From the NCBI GenBank assembly GCA_945876185.1, contig CAMCMZ010000004.1, positions 1 to 64,000 of the forward strand: a DNA stretch of 64,000 nucleotides, read 5' to 3'. The notes beneath the pieces are model-generated. The model saw only the letters and a list, made by a program, of their open reading frames with translations. It made no database searches and was not told the DNA's origin. The stretch's first letter is position 1. Each line of letters opens with the position of its first letter. The position numbers and the translations under genes were made by a program. The stretch is from Candidatus Kuenenia stuttgartensis. GTDB lineage: Bacteria; Planctomycetota; UBA11346. Of this stretch, positions 16,538 through 25,717 are shown piece by piece.

Positions 16538-17406
16538 GCCAAAATTCCCCTGGGAAAACCCTAGATTCTGCCAGAAATCACGATCGCGACTCCTCACCAC
16601 TCCAACCATGGCCCAGCGCTTGAGATCATAGATCGGGCCGAGGCCAGGGAAGCGCTTGGCCCACCATTGGGGGATGCCCTGGCCCTTGGTGTCGGTGAAG
16701 CCACCGCCTTCGCTGTGGGTGAACAGTGGGGCATCAGCCGGTCGGCCGGTGATGAGGGGGCGCAGCAGGTCAACGGTGGCGGGGAAGAGCGGATGGCGGT
16801 GGCCGCCGATGGCCTTCACATCGAGGACGATTTCGCCGGCAACTAGGTCGCAGTCACGGCAGCGGATGCGGCTGGCCGTGGCTGGACGCCAGCCGTAGGT
16901 GCTCAGGCAGTGGACCCGCGCCGGGGCGGCGTCGCAGACCACCAGGGCGCAGGGCATCCAGGCAGTGCGGGTGCAGCTCCTGGTCGAGCGCGCGGCGGGC
17001 CCAGGCAAGGCAGGCGCCCAGGATTCCTCCCCGGCGCGCGTTGCGGCCGCCTTGCTTGGTGCGCCAGCGTTCGATCTCGGCCGGGATCAGGCGGGGGTGT
17101 GCTTGCCAGCCCATCTGCTCGATCATGGCCCGAAGATCGGCCTGGAATTCGGCGATGTAGCGCGCGCTGCGAGGGCCGAGGTCAGGTGCGCGACCCAACG
17201 GTTGATGATCTCGGTCAGCGGCAGCGCCCCGGTCGAACGCGACTGGCTGAGGCGCAGCGACGCGGCGATGCGCGGGGCGAGCGTGTGGGCGAAGGCCTCG
17301 GCCGCCCCTTGGTGACGAAGCCGGACTTGCGCAGGCGCTTGCCGGCGCGGCCGCCTTCGCGCCAGCGGACGGTCCAGCGGCCGTTGCGCTTGATGAACTC
17401 AGCCAC
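16538..17406 (-). pseudogene. Tyrosine recombinase (integrase), decayed by frameshifts
   Basis: Three reading frames together give one integrase-like protein. The start at 17406 is MAEFIKRNGRWTVRWREGGR, an arm-binding N-terminus. A shift near 17300 leads into AAEAFAHTLAPRIAASLRL and LTEIINRWVAHL. A shift near 17160 leads into ARYIAEFQADLRAMIEQMGW, and a further shift near 16920 leads into the catalytic domain: YGWRPATASRIRCRDCDL (first Arg), then a VKAIGGHRHPLFPA strand, and IYDLKRWAMV where H-x-L-R would be expected. No tyrosine-containing C-terminal helix is left before dus. At least three frameshifts and a degraded HxxR box make it inactive. Confidence 0.7.
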
Positions 17407-17418
17407 GGGAGGTCAGGA

Positions 17419-17808
17419 TCACATATGTGCCTTCAACAGATCGCGCAGCGGTTGCCACTCTTCCGGCGGAAGCTGGACGATCCCGCTCAAGGTGATGAAG
17501 CGATTGCCGACGCGCATGCGATCATAGGCCAATGGTTCCGCGATGATGAGGAGTCGATCATACCGATCCCGGACCAACACCCGGCCGGGATTTCCCACGT
17601 TGAGTGGTCCGTTGATGAATGCGGTCCTGCAGGAGCGTGGAATCGGAATGGTCACATCACCTGGTGCCGATTCAAAGCTATGGGAGACATGGAAATATCC
17701 GATATTCCCCGTAGCGAATCGGGAAAAGACGACGATTGGATGGCTTTTCTCTGGTGGTTTGAATCCGGGGCAGTAATCGACCATCGCCACGGTGCCTGGG
17801 GGGATCAT
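17419..17808 (-). CDS. PemK/MazF-like protein (possible toxin)
   Basis: The 129-residue product has the outline of the PemK/MazF fold. It starts with PPGTVAMVDYCPGFKPPEKSHPIVVFSR (family pattern: G-i--vd--P--g-E--k-RP-vVvs), has a central VTIPIPRS strand, and ends with ITLSGIVQLPPEEWQPLRDLLKAHM (pattern: lG-L---e---v---l---l). MazF enzymes cut mRNA at short sites. The match is by pattern only, and an insertion with SFESAPGDV is unusual. The 74-residue gene just upstream would be the candidate antitoxin by position, although it shows no recognisable antitoxin fold. It lies between a dead integrase and two tRNA genes. Confidence 0.45.
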   Translation of the reverse strand: MIPPGTVAMVDYCPGFKPPEKSHPIVVFSRFATGNIGYFHVSHSFESAPGDVTIPIPRSCRTAFINGPLNVGNPGRVLVRDRYDRLLIIAEPLAYDRMRVGNRFITLSGIVQLPPEEWQPLRDLLKAHM

Positions 17809-17841
17809 GCGGCGATCCCCGTCTGTCGAACGGATCGAAGT

Positions 17842-18066
17842 TCAGCCGAAATCGGCTCCGGCCAGATCCCCATTGGTGGCGAACTTTCCACCGACCTGCT
17901 CCACCCAGGCGCGGACATCCTTGCCGGTGATGCCGGGATTCGGTGTGGAATCGACAATCCATCCCCGACCAGGCACCACCGCCTGGCGGGTTTCTTCGGC
18001 GGTGGCATCGCGCACGGTGAGGCCATCAGGAATCTGACTCGGGATCGTGATGTGAAGGTAGGCCAT
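17842..18066 (-). CDS. Small hypothetical protein upstream of the MazF-like gene
   Basis: From the ATG at 18066 the product has 74 residues (MAYLHITIPSQIPDGLTVRD to NGDLAGADFG). It is soluble and acidic, with one predicted helix in KDVRAWVEQVGG. I do not recognise it. Its start overlaps the end of the upstream gene by about 40 bases in another frame, and the MazF-like gene begins 33 bases after it. Position suggests antitoxin or accessory function, but nothing in the sequence proves this. Confidence 0.45.
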   Translation of the reverse strand: MAYLHITIPSQIPDGLTVRDATAEETRQAVVPGRGWIVDSTPNPGITGKDVRAWVEQVGGKFATNGDLAGADFG

Positions 18067-18532
18067 AATGGGTTCCCGGTTGGCTGAATATGATGCGGAA
18101 TGGAGAATTCGCAAGAACGTGGCCGCCGACGTTGGCCCAGATCAGCAGGTTGATGGCGATGGCCTGATCCGGGGCCAAGCGAGAAAAATCCCCCGGAAAA
18201 TGCACGGTGAATGGGGGAGTGCGGAAACCGGTTTCGATCGTGCCTCGGGCATCTTTGACCTCGATCTCGCCGTGCATTTCCATGAGGGGATCCACCGTCG
18301 GAGGCAGATCCCGTTGAATGAGTTTGAGCCGGAAGGGATACTTGCCCTGGGATTCCAGTTGGCAGCGCAGGTAGAGATTCAGCCCCGCGTGGAACGGGCA
18401 TTCAGCCTGATGCACCAGCATGGAATCATAGGTCCCCGCGATCAGCCATTTCCCGGTATCCAACCTGCCGACGTAATCGCAGAGGATGATCGCTCCGCGC
18501 ACGTCCTTCATCGGTTGGGAGTCGTCGGTCAT
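18026..18532 (-). CDS. Hypothetical protein, DUF6941-like
   Basis: The 168-residue product reads AIILCDYVGRLDTGKWLIAGTYDSM, then a beta-rich region LNLYLRCQLESQGKYPFRLKLI and ending HVLANSPFRIIF. The opening (a Cys/Ala-DYV segment, then GK--I-G-YD) and the beta-sandwich pattern recall the DUF6941 family, a small protein of unknown role; this is a weak recognition. It lies 2 bases downstream of the secreted protein gene and overlaps the next small gene, so it is in the middle of a four-gene minus-strand unit. Confidence 0.45.
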   Translation of the reverse strand: MTDDSQPMKDVRGAIILCDYVGRLDTGKWLIAGTYDSMLVHQAECPFHAGLNLYLRCQLESQGKYPFRLKLIQRDLPPTVDPLMEMHGEIEVKDARGTIETGFRTPPFTVHFPGDFSRLAPDQAIAINLLIWANVGGHVLANSPFRIIFSQPGTHYGLPSHHDPESDS

Positions 18533-18534
18533 GG

Positions 18535-19005
18535 TCAGCGCTCCGGTGGGGGTGTGCGATGCTCAACCCGATAGAAACCAGGCTGCGGAGATCTGGAAAT
18601 CACTAGGGTTTCCGGTGAAGACATCCACATATGCACCAGAGTCGCCTTGCCGTCAATGAATGGAATAGTGAGAATCTCATCAGTCTTCGTTTTATCGGCG
18701 TCCCAGGTCATGCGAACCAGAGCCGCCGCCCCCGTGTCGCCTACCAACTTGTATCCACGAAACATAAAAACACCCCGTGCCGGTGGCGGGGTTGTTGGCT
18801 CAGACGTGAAATGACCGACCTCGTTACCAATGCCCGTGAGCGGGCGAAAAAGCAGGGACTCTTGATGGCGGATCTTGCCTTTTCCCATGTCGTAGGTGCA
18901 TTCGCGTCGCTTCTCGGTGAACCCAAACGCGGAAATTCCAGGTTGCCATTCCTCGCCCGTGCAGGCACACGAGACCGTAAAAAACAAGGCGAAAGCGTAC
19001 CGCAC
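18535..19005 (-). CDS. Secreted or lipoprotein-like hypothetical protein
   Basis: The start was moved to the GTG at 19005, because a GGAGG lies five bases upstream and the resulting N-terminus VRYAFALFFTVSCACTGEEW is a short export signal with a possible lipobox around SCAC. The ORF-track TTG at 19017 overlaps that ribosome-binding site. The 156-residue product has beta-rich segments (ARGVFMFRGYKLV, AALVRMTWDADKTKTDEILTI) and is not recognised. It is the first gene of a four-gene unit running towards the integrase remnant. Confidence 0.5.
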   Translation of the reverse strand: MRYAFALFFTVSCACTGEEWQPGISAFGFTEKRRECTYDMGKGKIRHQESLLFRPLTGIGNEVGHFTSEPTTPPPARGVFMFRGYKLVGDTGAAALVRMTWDADKTKTDEILTIPFIDGKATLVHMWMSSPETLVISRSPQPGFYRVEHRTPPPER

Positions 19006-19016
19006 AGGAGCCTCCA

Positions 19017-19202
19017 ATGAAATTCTACAACCATTTGATCAGGCGCTCAACCCCCGCGACCGGCAAATGCCACCTGCTCGGCTGCGGCTGCGTCGTGCAG
19101 GACTGGGTCAAGCGCCGCTGGGCGAAATGCCCGGCCAATCGGTGGATCCGCGCCGAGGGTGGACCCCAGGTGGACCCAGCGCAAAAAGAAGAAAACTCAT
19201 AA
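19017..19202 (+). CDS. Small Cys-containing hypothetical protein, doubtful
   Basis: A 61-codon frame starts at an ATG with AGGAG six bases upstream. The product contains KCHLLGCGCVVQDWVKRRWAKC, which could hold a metal ion, but I know no such family. It is divergent from the secreted protein gene with only 11 bases between the two start codons, so there is no room for two separate promoters. It may be spurious, and it ends just before tRNA-Leu on the opposite strand. Confidence 0.25.
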   Translation: MKFYNHLIRRSTPATGKCHLLGCGCVVQDWVKRRWAKCPANRWIRAEGGPQVDPAQKEENS

Positions 19203-19208
19203 AACCTT

Positions 19209-19293
19209 GCCGGGAGAGGGGCTCGAACCCTCACGGCCGATTATGGCCGGCGGATTTTAAGTCCGCTGCGTCTGCCGATTCCGCCATCCCGGC
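19209..19293 (-). tRNA. tRNA-Leu (anticodon TAA)
   Basis: Read on the minus strand the gene starts GCCGGGATGGCGGAATCGG, has anticodon stem GCGGA/TCCGC with loop CTTAAAA (anticodon TAA), a long variable arm (CGGCCATAATCGGCCGT) typical of type II tRNAs, and T-arm GAGGG-TTCGAGC-CCCTC. The CCA end is not encoded. It lies 9 bases after tRNA-Ser. Confidence 0.93.
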
Positions 19294-19302
19294 ACAAAAG
19301 CG

Positions 19303-19389
19303 CGGACGGGGAGGGATTCGAACCCCCGGAGGACTTACGCCCTCGGCGGTTTTCAAAACCGCTGCCTTAAACCGCTCAGCCACCCGTCC
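19303..19389 (-). tRNA. tRNA-Ser (anticodon TGA)
   Basis: On the minus strand it starts GGACGGGTGGCTGAGCGG, has anticodon stem GCGGT/ACCGC with loop TTTGAAA (anticodon TGA), a long variable arm (CGAGGGCGTAAGTCCTC), T-arm GGGGG-TTCGAAT-CCCTC and a closing CCCGTCC acceptor strand. The discriminator is G, normal for tRNA-Ser, and CCA is not encoded. It is the first of a tRNA-Ser/tRNA-Leu pair, probably one transcript. Confidence 0.93.
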
Positions 19390-19541
19390 GTGCGCGGCCG
19401 CAGGCTAACGGCGGTGCGCTGGTCACCAAGAGTGCGGTCGGGCAGGGTGCTCTTCCGCACATAATGCGGCAGCGGACTGCGGACTGCGGAATACGAGAGC
19501 GGACAGCGGGATGCCGGAACGCTTTGCTGCGTTCAGCCGCC

Positions 19542-21440
19542 TCAGGTCGCCAGGTACAGCAGCACGAAGATCTGCGCCCCGACCACGCGCAGGAGCATGG
19601 TCAGTGGGTACACCGTGGCGTAGGCCAGACCGGGCATCTCGTTGCCGGCGGTGCCGTTGGCGAAGGCCAGCGCCGGCGGGTCGGTGCAGGCGCCGGCCAG
19701 CACGCCCATCAGCGAAGTGTAGTTTTCTTTCGCAAATACCCGCGCGACGATGCCGACGATGAGCAGCGGGATCATGGAAATGCACAGGGCGCAGAGGATC
19801 CAGGTCAGGCCTTTCGCGCTGAAGGCGTAGGTGACGAAGCTCTCGGCGGATAGGAGGCCGACGCAGGCAAGGAACAAAGCGATGCCGAATTCGCGCATCA
19901 GGTTGTTGGCGCCCTTGCTGACATGGAAGATGATCCCTTTGCCGAGGTGGCCCAGGCTGCTGAACACCAGGGCGGCGACGATCGGCCCGCCCGCCAGGCC
20001 AAGTTTCACCGGCTGCGAGATGCCCGGGATCGGGATGGGGATCTGGCCGAGGATGATGCCGACCGCGATGCCGAGGAAGAGCCCGATGAGCTGGGGATGG
20101 TCGAGATGCCCGGCGATGTTGCCGACGATTTGCTCAGCCTGGCGGATGCCGGCCTCTTCGCCCACGATCAGCAGCTTGTCGCCGAAGTGCAGGTCGGACT
20201 CCCGGTTCGGGATGAGCTCCTTGCCGTGGCGCCAGATGCGCGTGACCGTGACGCCGCAGGTGTTGGGGAAATCCAGGGAAAAGAGCTGCTTGCCGACGAC
20301 GCTCTGATTGGTCACCAGCACTTCGCGTTTGTTCAGCCGACGGTCGACCCGGGTCTCGCGCAGATCATCTGCGATCGCCTCGCCCACGATCTGGCGCAGG
20401 CGTTCGAGTCCTTCCGGGTTGCCGACCGCGTGCAGCAGGTCGCCTTGGGCGAGGGTGAAGTCGGGCTTGGGGACGATCTGCTCGTCGCCGCGTTGGATGC
20501 GCGAGATCACCACCCCGTCGCCGGCCAGGCCGCCAACCCGGGCCACGCTCTGCCCGGCCAGGCCGGGATTGCTCAGCTTGAGGTTGAGGTGGCCGACCTT
20601 GTCTTCGCCCGTGTTCTGCGTGGCGAAGGCGGCGACCTCGTCCTTGGGCCGGATGCCGAACAGCAGGCGCAGGGTGATCAGCGACCCAATGATGCCGGCG
20701 ATGCCGAAGGGGTACGCGACGGCGTAGCCTGATACCGTCATCGCGATCTGCTCGGCCGGGGCTTTGAGTTCCTTGAGCGTGGTCTGCGCCGCCGCCCAGC
20801 CCGGGGTGTTGGTGACCGCACCGCTCATCACGCCCACCGCCTCGGCGGGATGCTGGCCGGCGATCAGCACGACCAGCGCAGTGACGCCGAGGCCGAGTAG
20901 CACCACCGACGCCGCCATCAGGTTCCATCGCACGCCCTGGTTTTTCAGCGACGCCAGGAATCCCGGGCCCACCAGCATGCCGACGCAGTAGACGAACAGC
21001 ACCAGGCCGAATTCGCGGATGAATTCCAACACTTCCTTGCGGGCGTGGACCTTGGTCTCGATCGCTTTTTCGACCTTGGCCTTGATCGCGGCGCGGTCGA
21101 TCGCCGGCTTCGCTGTGGGTTCGCCGACCGGTGCGGTCGTGAGGTCAGCGGGTGCGGCCACGGCAGCGGGGGCCTGGGCCTGTTGGCGTGCGACCTCGGC
21201 CTGGACCTGGATGTCGACCAGCGCCCTGGTGGCCGTCCCGTGCGGGCTCCAGGCGAGCCAGGAATAGGCGATGGCGGCGAAGATCACCGTGGTGATGCCG
21301 AGCGAGACGCCGAACAACTTGATACGCCCCAGCGCCACTCCGACGGCGACGGTCACGCCCAGCGCGACGATCCAACCCGCGACGCTGGTGCCGGTGGCGA
21401 TTTCCAGACACATGGTGGAAAGCAGGTCGGACCAGGTCAT
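19542..21440 (-). CDS. AspT/YidE-type putative transporter with two TrkA-C domains
   Basis: The 632-residue product has two halves of about five hydrophobic helices. Each half contains the repeat signature of the aspartate:alanine exchanger family: MSGAVTNTPGWAAA in the first and GVLAGACTDPPALAFA in the second. Between them are two TrkA-C (RCK_C) regulatory domains (PGLAGQSVARVGGLAGDGVVISR and VVGKQLFSLDFPNTCGVTVTR). This is the plan of YidE, YbjL and AspT. An Ala/Lys-rich insertion at residues about 75-125 is atypical. The transported compound is not deducible. The gene stands alone; a tandem AGGTGATCAGA lies upstream. Confidence 0.8.
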   Translation of the reverse strand: MTWSDLLSTMCLEIATGTSVAGWIVALGVTVAVGVALGRIKLFGVSLGITTVIFAAIAYSWLAWSPHGTATRALVDIQVQAEVARQQAQAPAAVAAPADLTTAPVGEPTAKPAIDRAAIKAKVEKAIETKVHARKEVLEFIREFGLVLFVYCVGMLVGPGFLASLKNQGVRWNLMAASVVLLGLGVTALVVLIAGQHPAEAVGVMSGAVTNTPGWAAAQTTLKELKAPAEQIAMTVSGYAVAYPFGIAGIIGSLITLRLLFGIRPKDEVAAFATQNTGEDKVGHLNLKLSNPGLAGQSVARVGGLAGDGVVISRIQRGDEQIVPKPDFTLAQGDLLHAVGNPEGLERLRQIVGEAIADDLRETRVDRRLNKREVLVTNQSVVGKQLFSLDFPNTCGVTVTRIWRHGKELIPNRESDLHFGDKLLIVGEEAGIRQAEQIVGNIAGHLDHPQLIGLFLGIAVGIILGQIPIPIPGISQPVKLGLAGGPIVAALVFSSLGHLGKGIIFHVSKGANNLMREFGIALFLACVGLLSAESFVTYAFSAKGLTWILCALCISMIPLLIVGIVARVFAKENYTSLMGVLAGACTDPPALAFANGTAGNEMPGLAYATVYPLTMLLRVVGAQIFVLLYLAT

Positions 21441-21649
21441 GGCGTTATTCAGGAGGTGATCAGAAGGTGATCAGAGTTGACGAAGGGGCTGGGAAATCAT
21501 GAGTCAGGATATGAAGACCGTGTTGTCATCGCATGAATCTGGCGAGCAGGGTCGCCCAACGAAGGGGCCGTTGGACACGGCCGCAAGCTAGCGCTGGAAT
21601 CGACCGGCTCCAACAGCCCGGAACTTTCCGACGGCAACGATGCTCCGGA

Positions 21650-23347
21650 TTATTGGCGGAACCAGGCCAGCGCGGTTTTCAGGTCGGTCGACAGCGCCGC
21701 CAGGTGGGCGGCTGCAGCACGGGTGTCCGCCACGGCGTTGCGCGTGGTGGCAGCGGTGGCGGCGGTGGCGCTGATGCTGGTGGCCATCCCGGTGGCGCCG
21801 CTGGCGACCGAGGCGATGTTGCCGCCGATCTCGCGCGTGGTGATGGCCTGCTGTTCAACCGCGCTGGCGATCGATTGCTGGAGCTGATCGATCTGCTGCA
21901 CGATCGCGACGATGCGCTCCAGCGCCTGCTGCGCGTGCTCGCCGCCGGCGCGCAACACGGCGGTCTTGCTGGTGATCTCCTCGGTGGCTTGCTGCGTCCG
22001 GCGCGCCAAGGCCTTGACCTCGTTGGCCACCACGGCGAAACCGCGCCCGGCTTCGCCGGCGCGTGAGGCCTCGATGGTGGCGTTCAGCGCCAGCAGGTTG
22101 GTCTGGCCGGCGATGGTCGCCACCAGCTTGACGATCTCGCCGATGTCCTGGCCGGCGGCGTCCAGCCGAACCACGGCATCCCGGGCCTCGGCGGCGGCAC
22201 CCACCGCGTCCTTGGCGGTGCGGGCTGCATCCTGGGTATTGCGCGAAATCTCGGACACGCTTGCGCTCATTTCTTCCATCCCGGCCGCAATCGCACTTGT
22301 TCCCCGCGAGACCTGTTCGGCGGCGGCGGCGGCCATCTGCGATTGTGTCGCGGTGGTGTCGGCGCTGCCGGACATGACCTGGGCGACGGATTCGAGCTGA
22401 GACGCTGCCCCCGACGTCGCCTCGACGCTGACCGACATGGTCTGCACTGATTCCGCCAGTTTTTCGGCGGAACGATTGAAGGCACCGGCCATCGCGCCGG
22501 TTTCGTCCCGGCGCAGGATACGGGCACGCCGGGTCAGATTGCCTTCGGCCAGTCCGGCGAGGGCATGCCCGACCTGCTGGATTTGCATGATGAGCGCGTG
22601 CGCGATCCACAGTGACGCGGCGATCATCCCGAGCGCGCCCACCACCGCGACCGCGATGAACACCGCCGAGACCAGGCGTCGGGTGGACGTGGCGCGCTCG
22701 GCGATCCGGCCTTCGAGCCGGCGGAAGGACTCCTCGCTGTTGCTGGCGATCGCGGCGAAGCGCTCGCCCGTGGCGGCAAGCTGTCGTTCCACCGCAGCCT
22801 GGCTCGCCACCACCAGAGCGGTCCCCAGGATCTTGCTGCCCTGCTTGACCTCGACTCGTTGCACCTGGATCGACGCGAGCGTGGGCAGGGCCGCTAACGC
22901 CTGGGCGGCGGTGGGCTGATCTGCGAGTTTCATCAGGGATTTTAGGCTGGCGCCAGCATAGGTACTGACCAGCTTGCCTTTGCCATCAAGGATGGCTGTC
23001 CACACCACGTCCTGGTCGCGATCGACCTGGGCACAGATGACATCGAGCGCCTCGGTGTCCTTGGTCACCAGCGGGATGGGGGCAAGTTCGGCGAGCAGGT
23101 GCGCCAGCGCATCGACTTTTCCGGTCAGTGCCTGGCGTGCGGCGAGTTCCGCGTCGCGGCGCAGGGCATCGGTCTCGATGTGCTGGCTCGCCTGGGTCTC
23201 GGCAACGCGGTCGTGGACCTCGGTGCCGATGACCCTGACGATGCGGCCCTGGCCGATGACCTCGACCGCGGCAAGGGCGCCGACCAGCAGCAGAGCGCCG
23301 ACATTGAAGGTCAGGACCAGCCGACCGCGCAGTCCAAGCGTCGCCAT
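21650..23347 (-). CDS. Methyl-accepting chemotaxis protein
   Basis: The 565-residue product has a first membrane helix (residues about 10-32), a periplasmic ligand domain of about 200 residues, a second helix (about 230-256), and a HAMP domain ([21 protein letters not shown]). The cytoplasmic signalling coiled coil carries the conserved hairpin tip [24 protein letters not shown]. It would relay ligand binding to CheA/CheW. No che genes are in the window. It starts 15 bases after the stop of a PstS-like binding protein, so the two are co-transcribed and the binding protein may present its ligand to this receptor. Confidence 0.9.
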   Translation of the reverse strand: MATLGLRGRLVLTFNVGALLLVGALAAVEVIGQGRIVRVIGTEVHDRVAETQASQHIETDALRRDAELAARQALTGKVDALAHLLAELAPIPLVTKDTEALDVICAQVDRDQDVVWTAILDGKGKLVSTYAGASLKSLMKLADQPTAAQALAALPTLASIQVQRVEVKQGSKILGTALVVASQAAVERQLAATGERFAAIASNSEESFRRLEGRIAERATSTRRLVSAVFIAVAVVGALGMIAASLWIAHALIMQIQQVGHALAGLAEGNLTRRARILRRDETGAMAGAFNRSAEKLAESVQTMSVSVEATSGAASQLESVAQVMSGSADTTATQSQMAAAAAEQVSRGTSAIAAGMEEMSASVSEISRNTQDAARTAKDAVGAAAEARDAVVRLDAAGQDIGEIVKLVATIAGQTNLLALNATIEASRAGEAGRGFAVVANEVKALARRTQQATEEITSKTAVLRAGGEHAQQALERIVAIVQQIDQLQQSIASAVEQQAITTREIGGNIASVASGATGMATSISATAATAATTRNAVADTRAAAAHLAALSTDLKTALAWFRQ

Positions 23348-23362
23348 GGGGAAACTCCGCGT

Positions 23363-24217
23363 TCAGGGGGCGAGGGGAATGAACCCCTTGGCGGCAACGA
23401 TCTTCTGGCCCTCCGCCCCAAGCAGGAATCCGACGAAGTCCTGCACCCGCCCCTGCGGATCCCCCTTGGTGATAATGTAGAACTGCCGTTTGGCCGCGTA
23501 TTTTCCTGATTGCACGTTGGTCTGGTTGGGTTCAACCCCGCCGATCGCCAGGATCTTCAGCGGCACGCCCTTGGCCTTGAGTTCATTCACCATCGCGAGC
23601 GAGGCGAAGGTCACGGCTGCCGGATCGCCAGCCACTGCGGCCAGAGCCTTCTCATTGTTGCTAGGCGTGGCGGCGACCGGGCCGCCTTCCTTGAAGCGCA
23701 TCACAGCGCCGTCGAGCACCCGCTTGATCCCGAAACTGGCTTCGAAGAAGTCGAGCGTGGCGAAGGTCGGGATGCGTGCCACCAGCACCGGTGCCGCATC
23801 AGCGCCGCCGACGGCCTTCCAGGTGGCTATCGCGCCAGTGAAAAGGCCGCCCACCTGCTCCCGCGTGAGATCCGCGACCGGGTTGTCCGCGTGTACCGTC
23901 AGCACCATTACGTCGACGCAGAACGGGGCCGCTTTCAGCTCGGGCCAGGACTTCCGGTCCGTTGGGCTCAGGTCGCGTACGATGGCCGCGAATCGGGCTT
24001 CGCCCTCGCCCACGGCTTTCACTCCGACTGAACTGAGGCCAATCGTCGAATCGAAAGCGGGGCCGGGTTTGACCTCCTGGAAACGCTGGGTCACGGCCGT
24101 GAGCAGCGCCTTGGTGGTGATCGACTGGTGCATGGGGATGGCGTCCTCCGCCAGCGCGGCCCCGATGACCGTGAAAAGCAGGCAGGGGAAAAGGCAGGCG
24201 GTCAGGGGGTTCTGCAT
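23363..24217 (-). CDS. PstS-like periplasmic substrate-binding protein
   Basis: The 284-residue product has a clear signal peptide (LTACLFPCLLFTVIGAALA) and a type II periplasmic binding fold of the phosphate-binding group. VADLTREQVGGLFTGAIATWKAVGG is the typical PstS hinge segment, and the C-terminus ends VQDFVGFLLGAEGQKIVAAKGFIPL. No PstC, PstA or PstB gene is adjacent; instead a chemoreceptor follows after 15 bases. It may therefore serve sensing rather than uptake. Phosphate is the likely ligand class from the family, but related proteins bind other oxyanions. GGAG lies seven bases before the ATG. Confidence 0.75.
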   Translation of the reverse strand: MQNPLTACLFPCLLFTVIGAALAEDAIPMHQSITTKALLTAVTQRFQEVKPGPAFDSTIGLSSVGVKAVGEGEARFAAIVRDLSPTDRKSWPELKAAPFCVDVMVLTVHADNPVADLTREQVGGLFTGAIATWKAVGGADAAPVLVARIPTFATLDFFEASFGIKRVLDGAVMRFKEGGPVAATPSNNEKALAAVAGDPAAVTFASLAMVNELKAKGVPLKILAIGGVEPNQTNVQSGKYAAKRQFYIITKGDPQGRVQDFVGFLLGAEGQKIVAAKGFIPLAP

Positions 24218-24265
24218 GAGGGCTCCGAATCAGGAAGGATTTGTCCAGATTATTACCCCCCGTTC

Positions 24266-24598
24266 TCATCCCCCGCAAGTTGGCAGGTGCTGGACCCAGG
24301 CCGTCAGGAAGAACAGTCCGGTCAGTACGCCCGCATGGGCGAGCCAGAACGCCAGCGGGTTGCGTTTGGTCCCCTGCATCGACCGGTCGAGCAGCCCACC
24401 GGCCAGCCATTGCAACAGCACGAGCAACCCGCCGAACATGCCGGCGGTCACCGTCATGATCAGCAAGACCTTCCAGGCATTATGCGGCAGATGGGCGATC
24501 GCCAATTCCTGCAAATACTGCTGGCCGCAGCCCACGGCCAGGATGGCCTCGATGCTGAGCAGAGTGCGGTGGGACGGAAGGAATCCGCGTTTCGCCAT
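24266..24598 (-). CDS. Small integral membrane protein, function unknown
   Basis: From the ATG at 24598 the product has 110 residues, with an N-terminal MAKRGFLPSH, a moderately hydrophobic first segment and two clear membrane helices (KVLLIMTVTAGMFGGLLVLL and PLAFWLAHAGVLTGLFFLTA). It ends in HLPTCGG. I do not recognise it. It lies between cysK and the PstS-like gene on the same strand, with 57 and 48 bases on either side. Confidence 0.5.
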   Translation of the reverse strand: MAKRGFLPSHRTLLSIEAILAVGCGQQYLQELAIAHLPHNAWKVLLIMTVTAGMFGGLLVLLQWLAGGLLDRSMQGTKRNPLAFWLAHAGVLTGLFFLTAWVQHLPTCGG

Positions 24599-24655
24599 GG
24601 CCGCAACGTGCGGGAACTGACGGGACGGCAAGCGGTTCCAGGCGATGGACTGTTA

Positions 24656-25642
<987 letters not shown>

Positions 25643-25659
25643 GGGTTTCTCGCGGTGGT

Positions 25660-25690
25660 CCGTATCAATATAGCGAAACATCCGCTGTCA
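25660..25690 (-). promoter_or_regulatory. Candidate sigma-70-type promoter of cysK
   Basis: On the minus strand upstream of cysK there is TTGACA, a perfect -35 hexamer, followed after 17 bases by TTGATA; a better-looking TATATT lies only 13 bases away. The stretch is notably A+T-rich for this genome. The position, about 20-50 bases before the ATG, fits. The -10 choice is uncertain. Confidence 0.4.
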
Positions 25691-25717
25691 ATAACGGAGG
25701 GGGCGAAAGTCGGGCTT

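Noticed and set aside
16538-17008. In-frame fusion of an integrase catalytic domain to dus (ORF 15584-17008)
   Set aside because: The dus part has a normal start of its own with a ribosome-binding site, and the upstream part belongs to an integrase broken by frameshifts; read-through is a chance consequence of decay.
21450-21475. Tandem AGGTGATCAGA upstream of the AspT-type gene as an operator
   Set aside because: Only two short copies, with GATC palindromes expected by chance; too weak to call a regulatory site.
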